NCBI RefSeq assembly: GCF_000388115.1
Contig: NZ_AQGQ01000025.1
Coordinates: 1 to 32,822 of the forward strand
Direction of reading: 5' to 3'
Length of the DNA: 32,822 nt
From: Aeromonas molluscorum 848
GTDB lineage: Bacteria; Pseudomonadota; Gammaproteobacteria; Enterobacterales; Aeromonadaceae
This document shows, piece by piece, positions 7,514-15,681 of this stretch (positions are counted from its first letter, which is position 1; each line of letters opens with the position of its first letter). The translations under genes and the position numbers were made by a program. The notes below the pieces were generated by a model. That model worked only from the letters and a program-made list of their open reading frames with translations, was not told the origin of the DNA and did no database searches.

Positions 7514-7810
7514 TTAGAGTGAGCGGGCCCGCAACTCGAAGATCAGCTTCTCGGCAGTGCAGGTGAATTGCAGGCGCGCCTTGAGTTCGACCCCATCGGC
7601 GACCTGGTCCAGGCTGCAGCTCACGTCGGCTTCTTCGCTCACCTGCTTGGCCAGGGTCTCATAACTGGCCAGCTTGGCACGAGCCGCCTGTTCGGTCGGC
7701 GCCGCTATCACCAGATCCAGCACATCATCACCTTCGCCAATGATGGTGCCTATCTCGGCAAAACAGCCGCAGCTGTCACAGGTCTCTTGCACTTTATCTT
7801 CTACCGACAT
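7514..7810 (-). CDS. DUF406 family protein (YfcZ/YiiS-like)
   Basis: A small 98-aa soluble protein of the YfcZ/YiiS (DUF406) type. It begins MSVEDKVQETCDSCGCFAEIG with a CDSCGC cluster and ends with an alpha/beta segment (FTCTAEKLIFELRAR). The start at 7810 is preceded by AGGAG. It is a single gene with no close partner on its strand. Function is unknown; the paired cysteines could bind metal, which is inference only. Confidence 0.8.
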   Translation of the reverse strand: MSVEDKVQETCDSCGCFAEIGTIIGEGDDVLDLVIAAPTEQAARAKLASYETLAKQVSEEADVSCSLDQVADGVELKARLQFTCTAEKLIFELRARSL

Positions 7811-7936
7811 GATGACACTCCTACTTCAATAAGATGATTTCAAGCCCGAGGGATCGGGATATCAGTTGTAACAAATGAGAGAGTGTCACTTGTTGGGCGA
7901 AATCAAGAGTGAGCCAAATAAGGCGGCAACACCACC

Positions 7937-7967
7937 AAAAAAATACGGCGACCCAAGGTCGCCGTAT
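7937..7967 (-). terminator. strong minus-strand intrinsic terminator
   Basis: A perfect 11-bp stem (ATACGGCGACC, loop TTG on minus, GGTCGCCGTAT) runs directly into seven T on the minus strand (A7 at 7937-7943). It lies upstream of the DUF406 gene, with no minus-strand gene before it for more than 1 kb. Confidence 0.85.
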
Positions 7968-8032
7968 CAAGTTGGTGCTACTCGTCCCCTCAACCGCCAC
8001 CTCCTGTGACAGCTAGCCGTTGGCCAGAGACG
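7937..8032 (-). ncRNA. candidate small RNA of about 96 nt
   Basis: A promoter-like pair (TTGTTT at 8067-8062, 17-bp spacer, TATTCT at 8044-8039) faces left. About 65 nt beyond its predicted start comes the strong terminator at 7967-7937. The interval has no start-to-stop frame of note. A T7 tail after a GC-rich stem is typical of Hfq-dependent sRNAs. It is divergent from a LysR gene, and such regulators often control their divergent neighbour. Alternatively it is an attenuated leader of the DUF406 gene. The family is not recognised. Confidence 0.5.
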
Positions 8033-8038
8033 GGACTC

Positions 8039-8067
8039 AGAATAGGGTGATGGAGATATGAAAACAA
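8039..8067 (-). promoter_or_regulatory. promoter of the candidate sRNA
   Basis: TTGTTT and TATTCT are separated by exactly 17 bp on the minus strand. The element overlaps the upstream region of the divergent LysR gene, including its TATAAA-like sequence at about 8072. Confidence 0.45.
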
Positions 8068-8109
8068 ATGGTATAAATTCATCTTAGAATTGAAGGAGAT
8101 TCATAACCC

Positions 8110-9069
8110 ATGTTTCTGGAACAGCTGGCCCGCACCGATCTCAACCTGCTCATCATCTTGCAAGTGCTGCTGGAGGAGCGCAACGGCAGTCGCGCCGCCC
8201 GTCGCCTTCACCTCAGCCAATCTGCCGTCAGCAAGGCCCTTGGCCGGTTGCGGGACGCCTTCGCCGATCCCCTCTTCATCCGCTCCGCCTATGGCCTTGA
8301 GCCCACTCCGCGCGCCCTGGCCTTGCAGCAACAGTTGCAGCCAATACTGCTCAGCCTGGACACCTTGCTGCAACCGCCCGCGTTCGATCCCTCAAGCTCG
8401 GAGCGCGAGTTCGTCATCGCCAGCATGGACAGCGCCTTCACCCTGTTCGCGCCTCTCTACCTGAGCGAGCTCAAGCGCCGCGCCCCCAGGGTGCGGCTGC
8501 GCTACGAGGAGTGGACGGAGCACAGCCTGACCGAGATGGGCCAGGGTCAGGTCGATCTCGCCATCACGGTACGGGAGAACTGCCTCACCTCCGACTTTCG
8601 CCAGGACACCCTGCCCGGCACCATCTGCCAGCGCCTGCTCGCCATCGACAACCTCACCTGCCTGGTGCGCCTGGATCACCAGGCCCTGGCCGAACCCGAC
8701 TGGGATCTGGCCCGCTACCTGACCTATCCCCATGTGCAAACCTATTGCGAGGGGCGGGATCGCTGGATGCTGGATCACAAGCTGGCGGAGCAGGCGTTGC
8801 AGCGCCGCATAGAAGCGACTGTGCCCTCCTTCGAGGCGGCCCTGCGCATGAGCATGCACTCGGACATGATAGTCACCCTGTCGCGCCTCTATGCCCGCCA
8901 CGCCACTCAGGTCTACCCCCTGACCCAGTTGCCGCTGCCCATCGCCCTGGACAGCATCTCCCATCTGCTGATCTGGCATCAGAGTCACGAGGCCGATCCA
9001 GGCCATCGCTGGCTGCGGGAAACCCTGTTCGACCTCATCCTCGCCGGGTTGGCAGAGGAGGCGGCCTGA
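8110..9069 (+). CDS. LysR-type transcriptional regulator
   Basis: A 319-aa LysR regulator. The N-terminal winged helix-turn-helix reads DLNLLIILQVLLEERNGSRA then LHLSQSAVSKALGRLRDAF. The DPLFIRSAYGLEPTPRA linker is typical of the NodD/LeuO-like branch. The C-terminal substrate-binding domain spans about 95-310. The start at 8110 has AAGGAG about 11 bases upstream. The inducer is unknown. Its nearest divergent transcript is the candidate sRNA, the first place to look for a target. Confidence 0.88.
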   Translation: MFLEQLARTDLNLLIILQVLLEERNGSRAARRLHLSQSAVSKALGRLRDAFADPLFIRSAYGLEPTPRALALQQQLQPILLSLDTLLQPPAFDPSSSEREFVIASMDSAFTLFAPLYLSELKRRAPRVRLRYEEWTEHSLTEMGQGQVDLAITVRENCLTSDFRQDTLPGTICQRLLAIDNLTCLVRLDHQALAEPDWDLARYLTYPHVQTYCEGRDRWMLDHKLAEQALQRRIEATVPSFEAALRMSMHSDMIVTLSRLYARHATQVYPLTQLPLPIALDSISHLLIWHQSHEADPGHRWLRETLFDLILAGLAEEAA

Positions 9070-9113
9070 GCGTTGTCTGGTAGCGAGCAAGACGCCCCAG
9101 CCCCGCCACAAAC

Positions 9114-9142
9114 AAGGAGCCCGGCACTGGGCCGGGCTCCTT
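9114..9142. terminator. bidirectional hairpin between convergent genes
   Basis: A perfect 12-bp stem (AAGGAGCCCGGC, loop ACTGG, GCCGGGCTCCTT) lies between the LysR gene and yhgN. The T tracts are weak. Confidence 0.6.
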
Positions 9143-9163
9143 CTGGCATCGATTGGGTGACGT

Positions 9164-9757
9164 TCAGCCCACCACCTGCAGGTAGTGATGCACCCCATCG
9201 AGCAGCATCTGCACCGAGATCATCACCAGCAACATGCCCATCAGCCGCTCCACCGCCGTGAGTCCTCGCTCACCCAGCAGCTTGTTGAATACCTCGTAGA
9301 ACATCAGGATGACGGCGCTCGCCCCCCAGGCCATCAAGAGCGCCAGTGACCAGTCGGTCATGCGGCCCGGCGCCTGGTTGGCAAGCAGCAGCAAAGAGGC
9401 CAGGATGGAAGGGCCCGCAATCATGGGGATCGCCATGGGCACCAGGAAGGGCTCCTCCCCGGCGGCCAGCCCGGTCACGCCACCGGGAGTCGGGAAAATC
9501 ATCTTGATAGCGATGAGGAAGAGGATGATGCCGCCGGCGATGCTCACCGCCTCCTGGCGCAGATTGAGGAAGCTCAAGATCTGCTGACCGGCAAACAGGA
9601 AGCCCATCATGATGGCCAGGGAGAACAACAGCTCGCGCATCATCACCTTGCGACGCCGCTTGGGATCGATATGGCGCAGGATCGAGAGGAACACCGGCAG
9701 GTTGCCGAGGGGATCCATGATCAGAAACAGCATGACGGCAGCGGAAAAAGTATCCAT
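9164..9757 (-). CDS. yhgN: YhgN, MarC/UPF0056 family membrane protein
   Basis: An integral inner-membrane protein with six predicted helices. Motifs LIMDPLGNLPVF near the start, GGIILFLIAIKMIFP and AGEEPFLVPMAIPMIAGPS match YhgN. Taking the ATG at 9757 (MDTFSAAVMLF) gives 197 aa, exactly the length of E. coli YhgN; in-frame codons further upstream to 9850 lack family similarity. MarC-type proteins are presumed transporters but have no proven substrate. yecH lies 109 bp upstream on the same strand. Confidence 0.88.
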   Translation of the reverse strand: MDTFSAAVMLFLIMDPLGNLPVFLSILRHIDPKRRRKVMMRELLFSLAIMMGFLFAGQQILSFLNLRQEAVSIAGGIILFLIAIKMIFPTPGGVTGLAAGEEPFLVPMAIPMIAGPSILASLLLLANQAPGRMTDWSLALLMAWGASAVILMFYEVFNKLLGERGLTAVERLMGMLLVMISVQMLLDGVHHYLQVVG

Positions 9758-9866
9758 AACGCTTCCAGGGGAATGAGGGCGAAGAGAGGGGCGAATATAG
9801 CAAAGGGAGGGGGTCTGTGCGAGCCCATGAGCGGACTCGCAGTCACGCAATCACCGCGGCGAGTGG

Positions 9867-10112
9867 CTAACCGTGGCGACAGATCTTCTCGGCACTGGTC
9901 TGAAAACCCTGCTCACTGCCGATGAACTTGCCTCGCTCGCGCAGGAAAGCGATGAGACCATCGGCATCCAGGTCGCTCATGCGGCAAGTGTGGTAACGGG
10001 CATCGACACCAAAGCGGCTGGCCATTGCCTGCTTTAGGCTCCCTTCGCTGAACTGACCCCCCTCGGACAGCATCATCTCCATCACGGCATGACCATGGAT
10101 AGACTCGGACAT
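9867..10112 (-). CDS. yecH: YecH family small metal-binding protein (DUF2492)
   Basis: An 81-aa soluble protein with the YecH signature: SIHGHAVMEMM at the start, FGVDARYHTC in the middle and GFQTSAEKICRH at the end. Conserved His6, His8, His41, Cys43, Cys78 and His80 are candidate metal ligands. The start at 10112 is preceded by GAGGTGAAAG. Its physiological role is not established. Confidence 0.88.
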   Translation of the reverse strand: MSESIHGHAVMEMMLSEGGQFSEGSLKQAMASRFGVDARYHTCRMSDLDADGLIAFLRERGKFIGSEQGFQTSAEKICRHG

Positions 10113-10317
10113 CTTTCACCTCTGAATGACCATCACAAGCATCCATTACAACCTGCCCCAAGCGGGGACTCCTTGATATATGCCAATAAATGTACAATTA
10201 ACGGCACGCCAAGCTGGCCCCGATGGCCTCTTTGTCGATAATGTGGCAACCGGATGAGGGGACGGCTACACTGGCGCCCTTTTCGCCACCACGACTGAAA
10301 ATAAGGACATTGGCGTC

Positions 10318-11601
10318 ATGCTGTTCCATGGACGGGCCTTCAAGCCCTGGCGGATCTGGACCCGCCGCCCTCTCTGGCTGAAGACCTTGATCGGCATGCT
10401 GACTGGCGTCGCCATCGGCCTGGGCTGGAGTGAGCAAGCACTGCTGCTCAAACCCGTCGGCACCCTGTTCGTCAACACCATACAGATGCTGATGGTGCCC
10501 CTCATCTTCTGCTCCATCATCGCCGGCCTTACCGGCCTGCTCAAGGGTCAGACTCTCGACCGCGTAGGCATACGCGCCATCGGCTACTACCTCTGCTCCA
10601 CCGCCCTGGCCATCTGTATCGGCCTGATGATGGGCTGGTTGCTCGAACCCGGGGTCGGTGCCGATATGGGCCCCTATCAGAGGCCAGAGGCGATCCAGGA
10701 TCTGACCCTGGCCACGGCACTGACCCAGCTGGTACCACGCAATCCCATCCAGGCCATCGTCGATGGCAAGATACTGCAGGTCATCGTCTTCGCTGTGGCC
10801 CTGGCCCTGGCGCTCAATGCCAGCGGCCGCCGTGGTCGCCCGGCCATTCGCGCCTTCACCTCCCTGGCGGATGGCATGTTCACCCTGACCCAGATGGTGA
10901 TGTCCCTCGCCCCTTACGGGGTCTGTGCCCTGATGGCCTGGATGACGGGCAAGTATGGCGGGGCCATCATGCTGCCCCTCTTGAAGGTGATTGGCGCCGT
11001 CTACCTGGGTTGCCTGCTGCACGTACTCGGGGTCTACAGCAGTCTGTTGCTGCTACTGGCCCGGCTCAACCCGCTGCACTACTTCAAGAGCATCATCGAT
11101 GCCCAGGCGGTGGCCTTTACCAGCAGCTCGAGCGAGATCACCCTGCCCATCAGCCAGACCTGCGCCGAGCGCCGACTGGGGGTATCCCCCCGCATCGCCG
11201 CCAAGGTCTTGCCCATAGGCGCCACCATCAACATGGATGGCACAGCCCTCTATCAGGGGGTCACTGCCCTGTTCGTCGCCCAGGCGTTCGGGGTAGACCT
11301 GCATCTGTTCGACTACCTGATCATCATCAGCATCGTCACCTTGGCCAGCATAGGTACCGCCGGCACCCCGGGCACCGGCCTGATGCTGCTGACCCTGACC
11401 CTCACCGCAGTGGGATTGCCCCTGGAGGGGGTGGCGCTGATCGCCGGCATAGATCGCATCCTCGACATGGCCCGCACCACGGTCAACGTCTCGGGGGACC
11501 TGCTGGTCTCCGTGTTGATCGGCCGCAGGGAAGAAGAGCTGGATCTGGCGATCTACCAGGATCCCAGGGCCGGGGAAGAGATAGACTTCAGCGCCCACTG
11601 A
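10318..11601 (+). CDS. dicarboxylate/amino acid:cation symporter (DAACS family)
   Basis: A sodium- or proton-coupled carrier of the glutamate transporter fold, 427 aa. N-terminal helices (MLMVPLIFCSIIAGLTGL) are followed by re-entrant loop HP1 with the serine-rich motif FTSSSSEITLPIS (about 266-278). TM7 carries NMDGTALYQGV (about 304-314), a cation-site motif, and HP2 has GTAGTPGTG. The start at 10318 follows TAAGGA. It is monocistronic, ending at a 15-bp-stem terminator. Substrate (glutamate, aspartate, C4-dicarboxylate or serine) cannot be decided. Confidence 0.9.
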   Translation: MLFHGRAFKPWRIWTRRPLWLKTLIGMLTGVAIGLGWSEQALLLKPVGTLFVNTIQMLMVPLIFCSIIAGLTGLLKGQTLDRVGIRAIGYYLCSTALAICIGLMMGWLLEPGVGADMGPYQRPEAIQDLTLATALTQLVPRNPIQAIVDGKILQVIVFAVALALALNASGRRGRPAIRAFTSLADGMFTLTQMVMSLAPYGVCALMAWMTGKYGGAIMLPLLKVIGAVYLGCLLHVLGVYSSLLLLLARLNPLHYFKSIIDAQAVAFTSSSSEITLPISQTCAERRLGVSPRIAAKVLPIGATINMDGTALYQGVTALFVAQAFGVDLHLFDYLIIISIVTLASIGTAGTPGTGLMLLTLTLTAVGLPLEGVALIAGIDRILDMARTTVNVSGDLLVSVLIGRREEELDLAIYQDPRAGEEIDFSAH

Positions 11602-11620
11602 ACCCGGCGCCGGATGCCAT

Positions 11621-11656
11621 CAACGACAGGGGCCCTTGAGTGGGCCCCTGTCGTTG
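11621..11656. terminator. bidirectional terminator between convergent genes
   Basis: A perfect 15-bp stem (CAACGACAGGGGCCC / GGGCCCCTGTCGTTG) with a 6-nt loop lies between the symporter and the DUF2007 gene. T-runs are short. Confidence 0.7.
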
Positions 11657-11668
11657 GTTGATGCCGCA

Positions 11669-11983
11669 TCAGGCATCGTGGGGATCATGACGGCAACGCC
11701 AGCAGATCTCGAAGTTGGCCTCGTTCTCCTCCCCGCACTGGCCGCAGAGCCAGCCATTGCCCTGGCGCTGCTGGTAGCGCTCTATCACCCGCCCGGCCCG
11801 GCTGCGATCCTGCTCGCGCACCAGCAAGGTCACCTGCAACAAATCCACCGGCAACTCGCCGACAGCCCCGGCCAGCCCCTCACCGCTGAGCCTGACCGGG
11901 ATCCCTTCCACCTCCAGCGCCCCCTTGAGGGCATGGGCCTCCAGGGAGTGGGAGGCACGGTACAGATTGAACCAGTTATCCAT
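11669..11983 (-). CDS. DUF2007 domain protein with C-terminal zinc ribbon
   Basis: A 104-aa protein. Residues 1-60 are the DUF2007 fold (NLYRASHSLEAHALKGALEVEGIPVRL split by the usual loop), and the C terminus is a zinc ribbon with Cys80, Cys83, Cys94 and Cys97 (CGQCGEENEANFEICWRC). It follows the upstream LysR gene by only 9 nt on the same strand, suggesting co-transcription. Function is unknown; DUF2007 proteins are annotated loosely as signal-transducing. Confidence 0.82.
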   Translation of the reverse strand: MDNWFNLYRASHSLEAHALKGALEVEGIPVRLSGEGLAGAVGELPVDLLQVTLLVREQDRSRAGRVIERYQQRQGNGWLCGQCGEENEANFEICWRCRHDPHDA

Positions 11984-11992
11984 CTTGTTCCT

Positions 11993-12895
11993 TCATAACA
12001 GCTTGTCGATACCGAATTCTTCCCCGTGTTGCACCATGAAGTCGATGAAGGCACGCAACTTGCGCGGCATCAACTGACGCTCAGGAAACAGCAGGTAGAG
12101 CGATACTCTGGGTTGGCGCCACTCGGGCAGCAGCGACACCAGCTTGCCGTCCGCCAGCTCGTCGTGACAGAGCATGGCGGGCAGAGAAGCCAGACCGAGC
12201 CCGGCCTTGGCCGCCTCTCTGGCACAGGTAATATTGTTGACCACAAAACGGGAGGGCGGATCCACCAGCACCTCTTCCTCCCCACGCTCGAAGCTCCAAT
12301 GGTTGGTGAGAAAGCCGCTGCTGACCTTGATCCGTTCATGGCTCGCCAGATCCTCGGGCCGTAGAATGACCCCATGACTGGCCAGATAGTCCGGGCTGGC
12401 ACAGAGGATCCGCTCCGTGCCCCACAGCCGGCGAGCCGCCAGATTGGAATCTATCATGTCGCCGACCCGCACCACGGCATCGAGCCCCTCGCTGATGGGA
12501 TCCACCACCCGGTTGGTCAGTTCCAGTTCGACCTTGAGCGCAGGATACGCCAACAAGAAGCGGGCGACCATGCGTGCCACCACCATCTGACCCGTCTCGA
12601 TGGGGACCGCCAGTTTGAGTACCCCGGTCACCGCCTGCTGGCTGGCACTGAGCATCAGCTCGGCCTGGGCCAGCTCGTTCACCGCCTTGCTGCAGCGCTG
12701 GTAATAAGCCTCCCCCGCCTCGGTCAGGGTAAGCTGACGGGTAGAACGATAGAGCAATCGCACTCCGAGTCTCTGCTCCAGTTCGGCGATGCGGCGACTG
12801 ACGGTCGCCTTGGTCATGCCCAGCTCCTGAGCGGCCGCGGTGAAGGAACCCTTGTCGACGATCCGCACCAAAACGAGGGCTGCGTTCAAGTCCAT
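11993..12895 (-). CDS. LysR-type regulator divergent from emrAB
   Basis: A 300-aa LysR regulator of the CrgA/AaeR-like group. The helix-turn-helix is at about 15-40 (GSFTAAAQELGMTKATVSRR), and the substrate-binding domain (about 90-295) contains VDPISEGLDAVVRVGD and AKAGLGLASLPAMLC. It is divergent from an EmrA/EmrB-type pair across 96 bp, the standard arrangement for a local efflux regulator. It probably binds the inverted repeat at 12911-12947. The inducer is unknown. Confidence 0.88.
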   Translation of the reverse strand: MDLNAALVLVRIVDKGSFTAAAQELGMTKATVSRRIAELEQRLGVRLLYRSTRQLTLTEAGEAYYQRCSKAVNELAQAELMLSASQQAVTGVLKLAVPIETGQMVVARMVARFLLAYPALKVELELTNRVVDPISEGLDAVVRVGDMIDSNLAARRLWGTERILCASPDYLASHGVILRPEDLASHERIKVSSGFLTNHWSFERGEEEVLVDPPSRFVVNNITCAREAAKAGLGLASLPAMLCHDELADGKLVSLLPEWRQPRVSLYLLFPERQLMPRKLRAFIDFMVQHGEEFGIDKLL

Positions 12896-12910
12896 TGTTG
12901 CACCAGTGAA

Positions 12911-12947
12911 ACTGTATTTCTCATGGAACGATACTAATCGAAACAGT
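12911..12947. promoter_or_regulatory. inverted repeat, likely LysR site for emrAB
   Basis: ACTGTATTTC (12911-12920) is mirrored by CGAAACAGT (12939-12947). The dyad lies midway in the 96-bp divergent region between the LysR gene and emrA. The match is imperfect, and no clear -35/-10 pair was assigned. Confidence 0.4.
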
Positions 12948-12991
12948 GATGGGATGTTAGCCTGTTCACCTTAAGTTCAGGAATCCACCTC

Positions 12992-14053
12992 ATGAGTCAA
13001 CAAAAGAAGATCCCCCTGCTGGTCGCCATGGTGCTGCTGCTCCTTGGTCTGCTGTTCGCCCTCTATTGGTACGGTTACGGCCGCCACTTCGAGCGCACCG
13101 ACAACGCCTATCTGCAGAGCGAGATGACGGGCATTGCCACCAAGCTGCCCGGCTACATCAGCGAGGTCCTGGTCACCGACAACCAGACCGTCAAGGCGGG
13201 CCAGTTGATCGCCCGTCTCGATGACAGGGAGTACCGTGCCCAGTTAGCCGAGGCCGAGGCCAATGTCGCCCTGAACCGGGCGGATGCCGCCAATCTGGAA
13301 GCCAACCTCATCCAGCAGCACAGCGTTATCCGCCAGGCCGAAGCCAAGGTGAGCGAGTCCAGGGCCGAGGTGGTGCGTGCCCGGCAACAGGTCAGCCGAA
13401 TTGGTCGGCTCAACACGGCTCACTACAGCTCCCAGGACAATCTGGATGAAGTGCGGGCCAACTTGCAGGTCAGCCAGGCCCAGCAGCAGGATGCCGAAGC
13501 CGGGGTGCAAGCGGCACGGGATCGTCTGGCCGTACTCACCTCCGAGCGTGATCAGAGGCAGGCGCTGATCGACCTCAGCCTGGCCCAGCTCGCCAAGGCC
13601 AAGTTGAATCTGAGTTACACCGAGCTCAGGGCACCCGCCGATGGGGTCATCGGCAAACGCAGTCTGCGCGAGGGGCTCTATGTTCAGTCCGGCATGCAGA
13701 TAGCCAGCCTGGTGCCCCTGAGCGGAGTCTGGGTCGAAGCCAACTTCAAGGAGACCCAGCTCGCCAACATGGTGCCTGGCCAGAAGGTGGAACTGATCCT
13801 CGATGCCTATCCGGACCAGCCGGTCGAGGGGATCATCGACAGCCTCTCCCCGGCCACCGGGGCCAAATTCGCCCTGCTGCCGCCGGAAAACGCCACGGGT
13901 AACTTCACCAAGATAGTGCAGCGGGTGCCGGTCAAGATCCGCATCCCGGCGCCGGGGGCCTTGGCAGGCAAGCTGCTGCCCGGTCTCTCCACCGAGGTGA
14001 TAGTGGATACCCGCAGCACCGGTGACACCGAGTCTCAGCTGGCCGCCCATTGA
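12992..14053 (+). CDS. emrA: EmrA-like membrane fusion (HlyD) subunit of a multidrug efflux pump
   Basis: A periplasmic adaptor that links an inner-membrane MFS pump to an outer-membrane channel, 353 aa. There is one N-terminal membrane anchor (about 9-29), then the barrel-sandwich half-motif (TDNAYLQSEMTGIATKLPGY), a long alpha-hairpin (about 80-205, Ala/Gln-rich) and the second lipoyl half (LNLSYTELRAPADGVIGKR). A beta-barrel domain follows (VWVEANFKETQLANM). The start at 12992 follows CAGGAA. It overlaps emrB by one base (TGATG), so the two are translationally coupled. Drug specificity cannot be inferred. Confidence 0.88.
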   Translation: MSQQKKIPLLVAMVLLLLGLLFALYWYGYGRHFERTDNAYLQSEMTGIATKLPGYISEVLVTDNQTVKAGQLIARLDDREYRAQLAEAEANVALNRADAANLEANLIQQHSVIRQAEAKVSESRAEVVRARQQVSRIGRLNTAHYSSQDNLDEVRANLQVSQAQQQDAEAGVQAARDRLAVLTSERDQRQALIDLSLAQLAKAKLNLSYTELRAPADGVIGKRSLREGLYVQSGMQIASLVPLSGVWVEANFKETQLANMVPGQKVELILDAYPDQPVEGIIDSLSPATGAKFALLPPENATGNFTKIVQRVPVKIRIPAPGALAGKLLPGLSTEVIVDTRSTGDTESQLAAH

Positions 14054-15621
14054 TGGAAGCCGTACCACGTCGCAACTGGATAGCCGTCATGGGGGGGCTC
14101 ATCGGCGCCTTCATGGCCATCCTCGATATCCAGATCACCAATGCCTCCCTCAAGGACATTCAGGGGGCACTGTCGGCCACCCTGAGCGAGAGTTCCTGGA
14201 TCTCCACCTCCTATCTGGTGGCGGAGATGATAGCCATCCCCCTCAGTGGCTGGCTCAGCCGTGGCCTGAGCGTGCGCCGCTATCTGCTGTGGACCACCGG
14301 GGCCTTCATCTTCTCCTCCGTGCTCTGCTCGTTCAGCTGGAACCTGACCAGCATGATAGTGTTTCGCGCCATGCAGGGTTTCACCGGCGGCGCCCTCATT
14401 CCCATGGCCTTCTCGCTGATCATCAGTCTGCTACCACTGCACAAACGGGCCACCGGCATGGCGCTGTTTGGCCTCTGCGCCACCTTCGCCCCCGCCATAG
14501 GCCCGACCCTGGGCGGCTGGCTGACCGAACAGCTCTCCTGGCATTACATCTTCTACCTCAACGTGCCGCCCGGTTTGCTGGTGATGGCCATGCTGGCCCA
14601 TGGTCTGGACAGGAAGCCCATCGACTGGACCATCATGCGCCAGGTCGATCTGGTGGGCATAGTGACCATGGCCGTCGGGCTGGGCCTGCTGGAAGTGGTG
14701 CTGGAAGAGGGCAACAGGGAGGACTGGTTCGGCTCCAGCTTCATCGTCAAGCTCACCCTGATCTCGGGGGTCGCGCTGATCTTCTTCGTCATCAGCCAGC
14801 TGCTGCGCCGTCATCCTCTGGTCAACCTCCGGCTGTTGCACAACCCCCGCTTCGCCCTGGCCTGTTTCGCGTATCTGGTGCTGGGCATGGCGCTGATGGG
14901 ATCCATCTATGTGCTGCCGCTCTACATGGCCCAGATCCACAACTACAACGCCCTGGAGATTGGCGAGGTGCTGATGTGGATGGGACTGCCCCAGCTACTG
15001 GTGCTGCCCCTGGTGCCCAGGCTCATCCAGAAGATAGATCCGCGTTATCTGGTGAGTTTTGGGTTTCTCATCTTCGGTCTGAGCTGCTTCATGAACGTCA
15101 ACATGAGCGCCGACTACGCCGGCCCCCAGCTGATCCAGTCCTTGATAGTGCGGGCGCTGGGCCAGCCGTTCGTCATGGTGCCACTCTCCCTGATCGCCAC
15201 CGCCAGCCTGACGCAAGACGAGATCCCCTCCTCTTCCACCCTGCTCAATGTGCTGCGCAATCTGGGGGGCGCCTTCGGGGGCGCCTTCGGGATCGCCATC
15301 ATCGCCACTCTGCTCGACAACGATACCCGCGTCCATGTCAGCCAGATCAGCAGCGCCCTGGCCGCCAGCAGCATAGAGGGGCAAGCCTATCTGATGAACC
15401 TGGCCAACAGCATGCTGGCCCAGGGCAGCGATCCCGCCATCGCCTATCAGCAGGCCCAGGCCAGACTGGCAGGCACCATAGAGCGGGATGCCGCCATCAT
15501 GGCCTACAACAAGGTGTTCTACGTGATGGGCATCTTCCTGCTGGTCGCAAGCGCTCTCGTCCTCTTCCTCAAATCCCCCGCCCCCAGGGCGAGCGACGCC
15601 GAACCGCTGGAAGCGCATTGA
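14053..15621 (+). CDS. emrB: EmrB-like DHA2 family MFS drug:H+ antiporter
   Basis: The pump of the EmrAB pair, 522 aa with about 14 predicted membrane helices, as expected for the DHA2 family. It shows LIGAFMAILDIQITNASL in TM1, LSGWLSRGLSVRR at the loop 2-3 motif and a conserved PAIGPTLGGWLTE in TM5 (antiporter motif C region). I take the ATG at 14053, which overlaps the emrA stop; an in-frame TTG three bases earlier is possible. Expression probably depends on the emrA promoter and the divergent LysR. Confidence 0.88.
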   Translation: MEAVPRRNWIAVMGGLIGAFMAILDIQITNASLKDIQGALSATLSESSWISTSYLVAEMIAIPLSGWLSRGLSVRRYLLWTTGAFIFSSVLCSFSWNLTSMIVFRAMQGFTGGALIPMAFSLIISLLPLHKRATGMALFGLCATFAPAIGPTLGGWLTEQLSWHYIFYLNVPPGLLVMAMLAHGLDRKPIDWTIMRQVDLVGIVTMAVGLGLLEVVLEEGNREDWFGSSFIVKLTLISGVALIFFVISQLLRRHPLVNLRLLHNPRFALACFAYLVLGMALMGSIYVLPLYMAQIHNYNALEIGEVLMWMGLPQLLVLPLVPRLIQKIDPRYLVSFGFLIFGLSCFMNVNMSADYAGPQLIQSLIVRALGQPFVMVPLSLIATASLTQDEIPSSSTLLNVLRNLGGAFGGAFGIAIIATLLDNDTRVHVSQISSALAASSIEGQAYLMNLANSMLAQGSDPAIAYQQAQARLAGTIERDAAIMAYNKVFYVMGIFLLVASALVLFLKSPAPRASDAEPLEAH

Positions 15622-15623
15622 CG

Positions 15624-15646
15624 AAAAAGGGGCCCTGGGACCCCTT
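15624..15646 (-). terminator. probable minus-strand terminator of the yhhN-like gene
   Basis: On minus, AAGGGGTCC...GGCCCCTT runs into a T5 tract (A5 at 15624-15628). It lies between convergent genes and may also limit emrB transcription. Confidence 0.45.
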
Positions 15647-15681
15647 CTGCTATGCGCCGTGATAATGCGTGGATGGCTGAG

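Noticed and set aside
9758-9850. An upstream extension of yhgN to an in-frame start at 9850.
   Set aside because: The extra residues are not hydrophobic or family-like; the ATG at 9757 gives the exact family length.
14022-15662. A 546-codon frame overlapping emrB in another frame.
   Set aside because: Composition (His, Arg, Gln, Pro) is that of a shifted frame; emrB has the membrane helices and MFS motifs.
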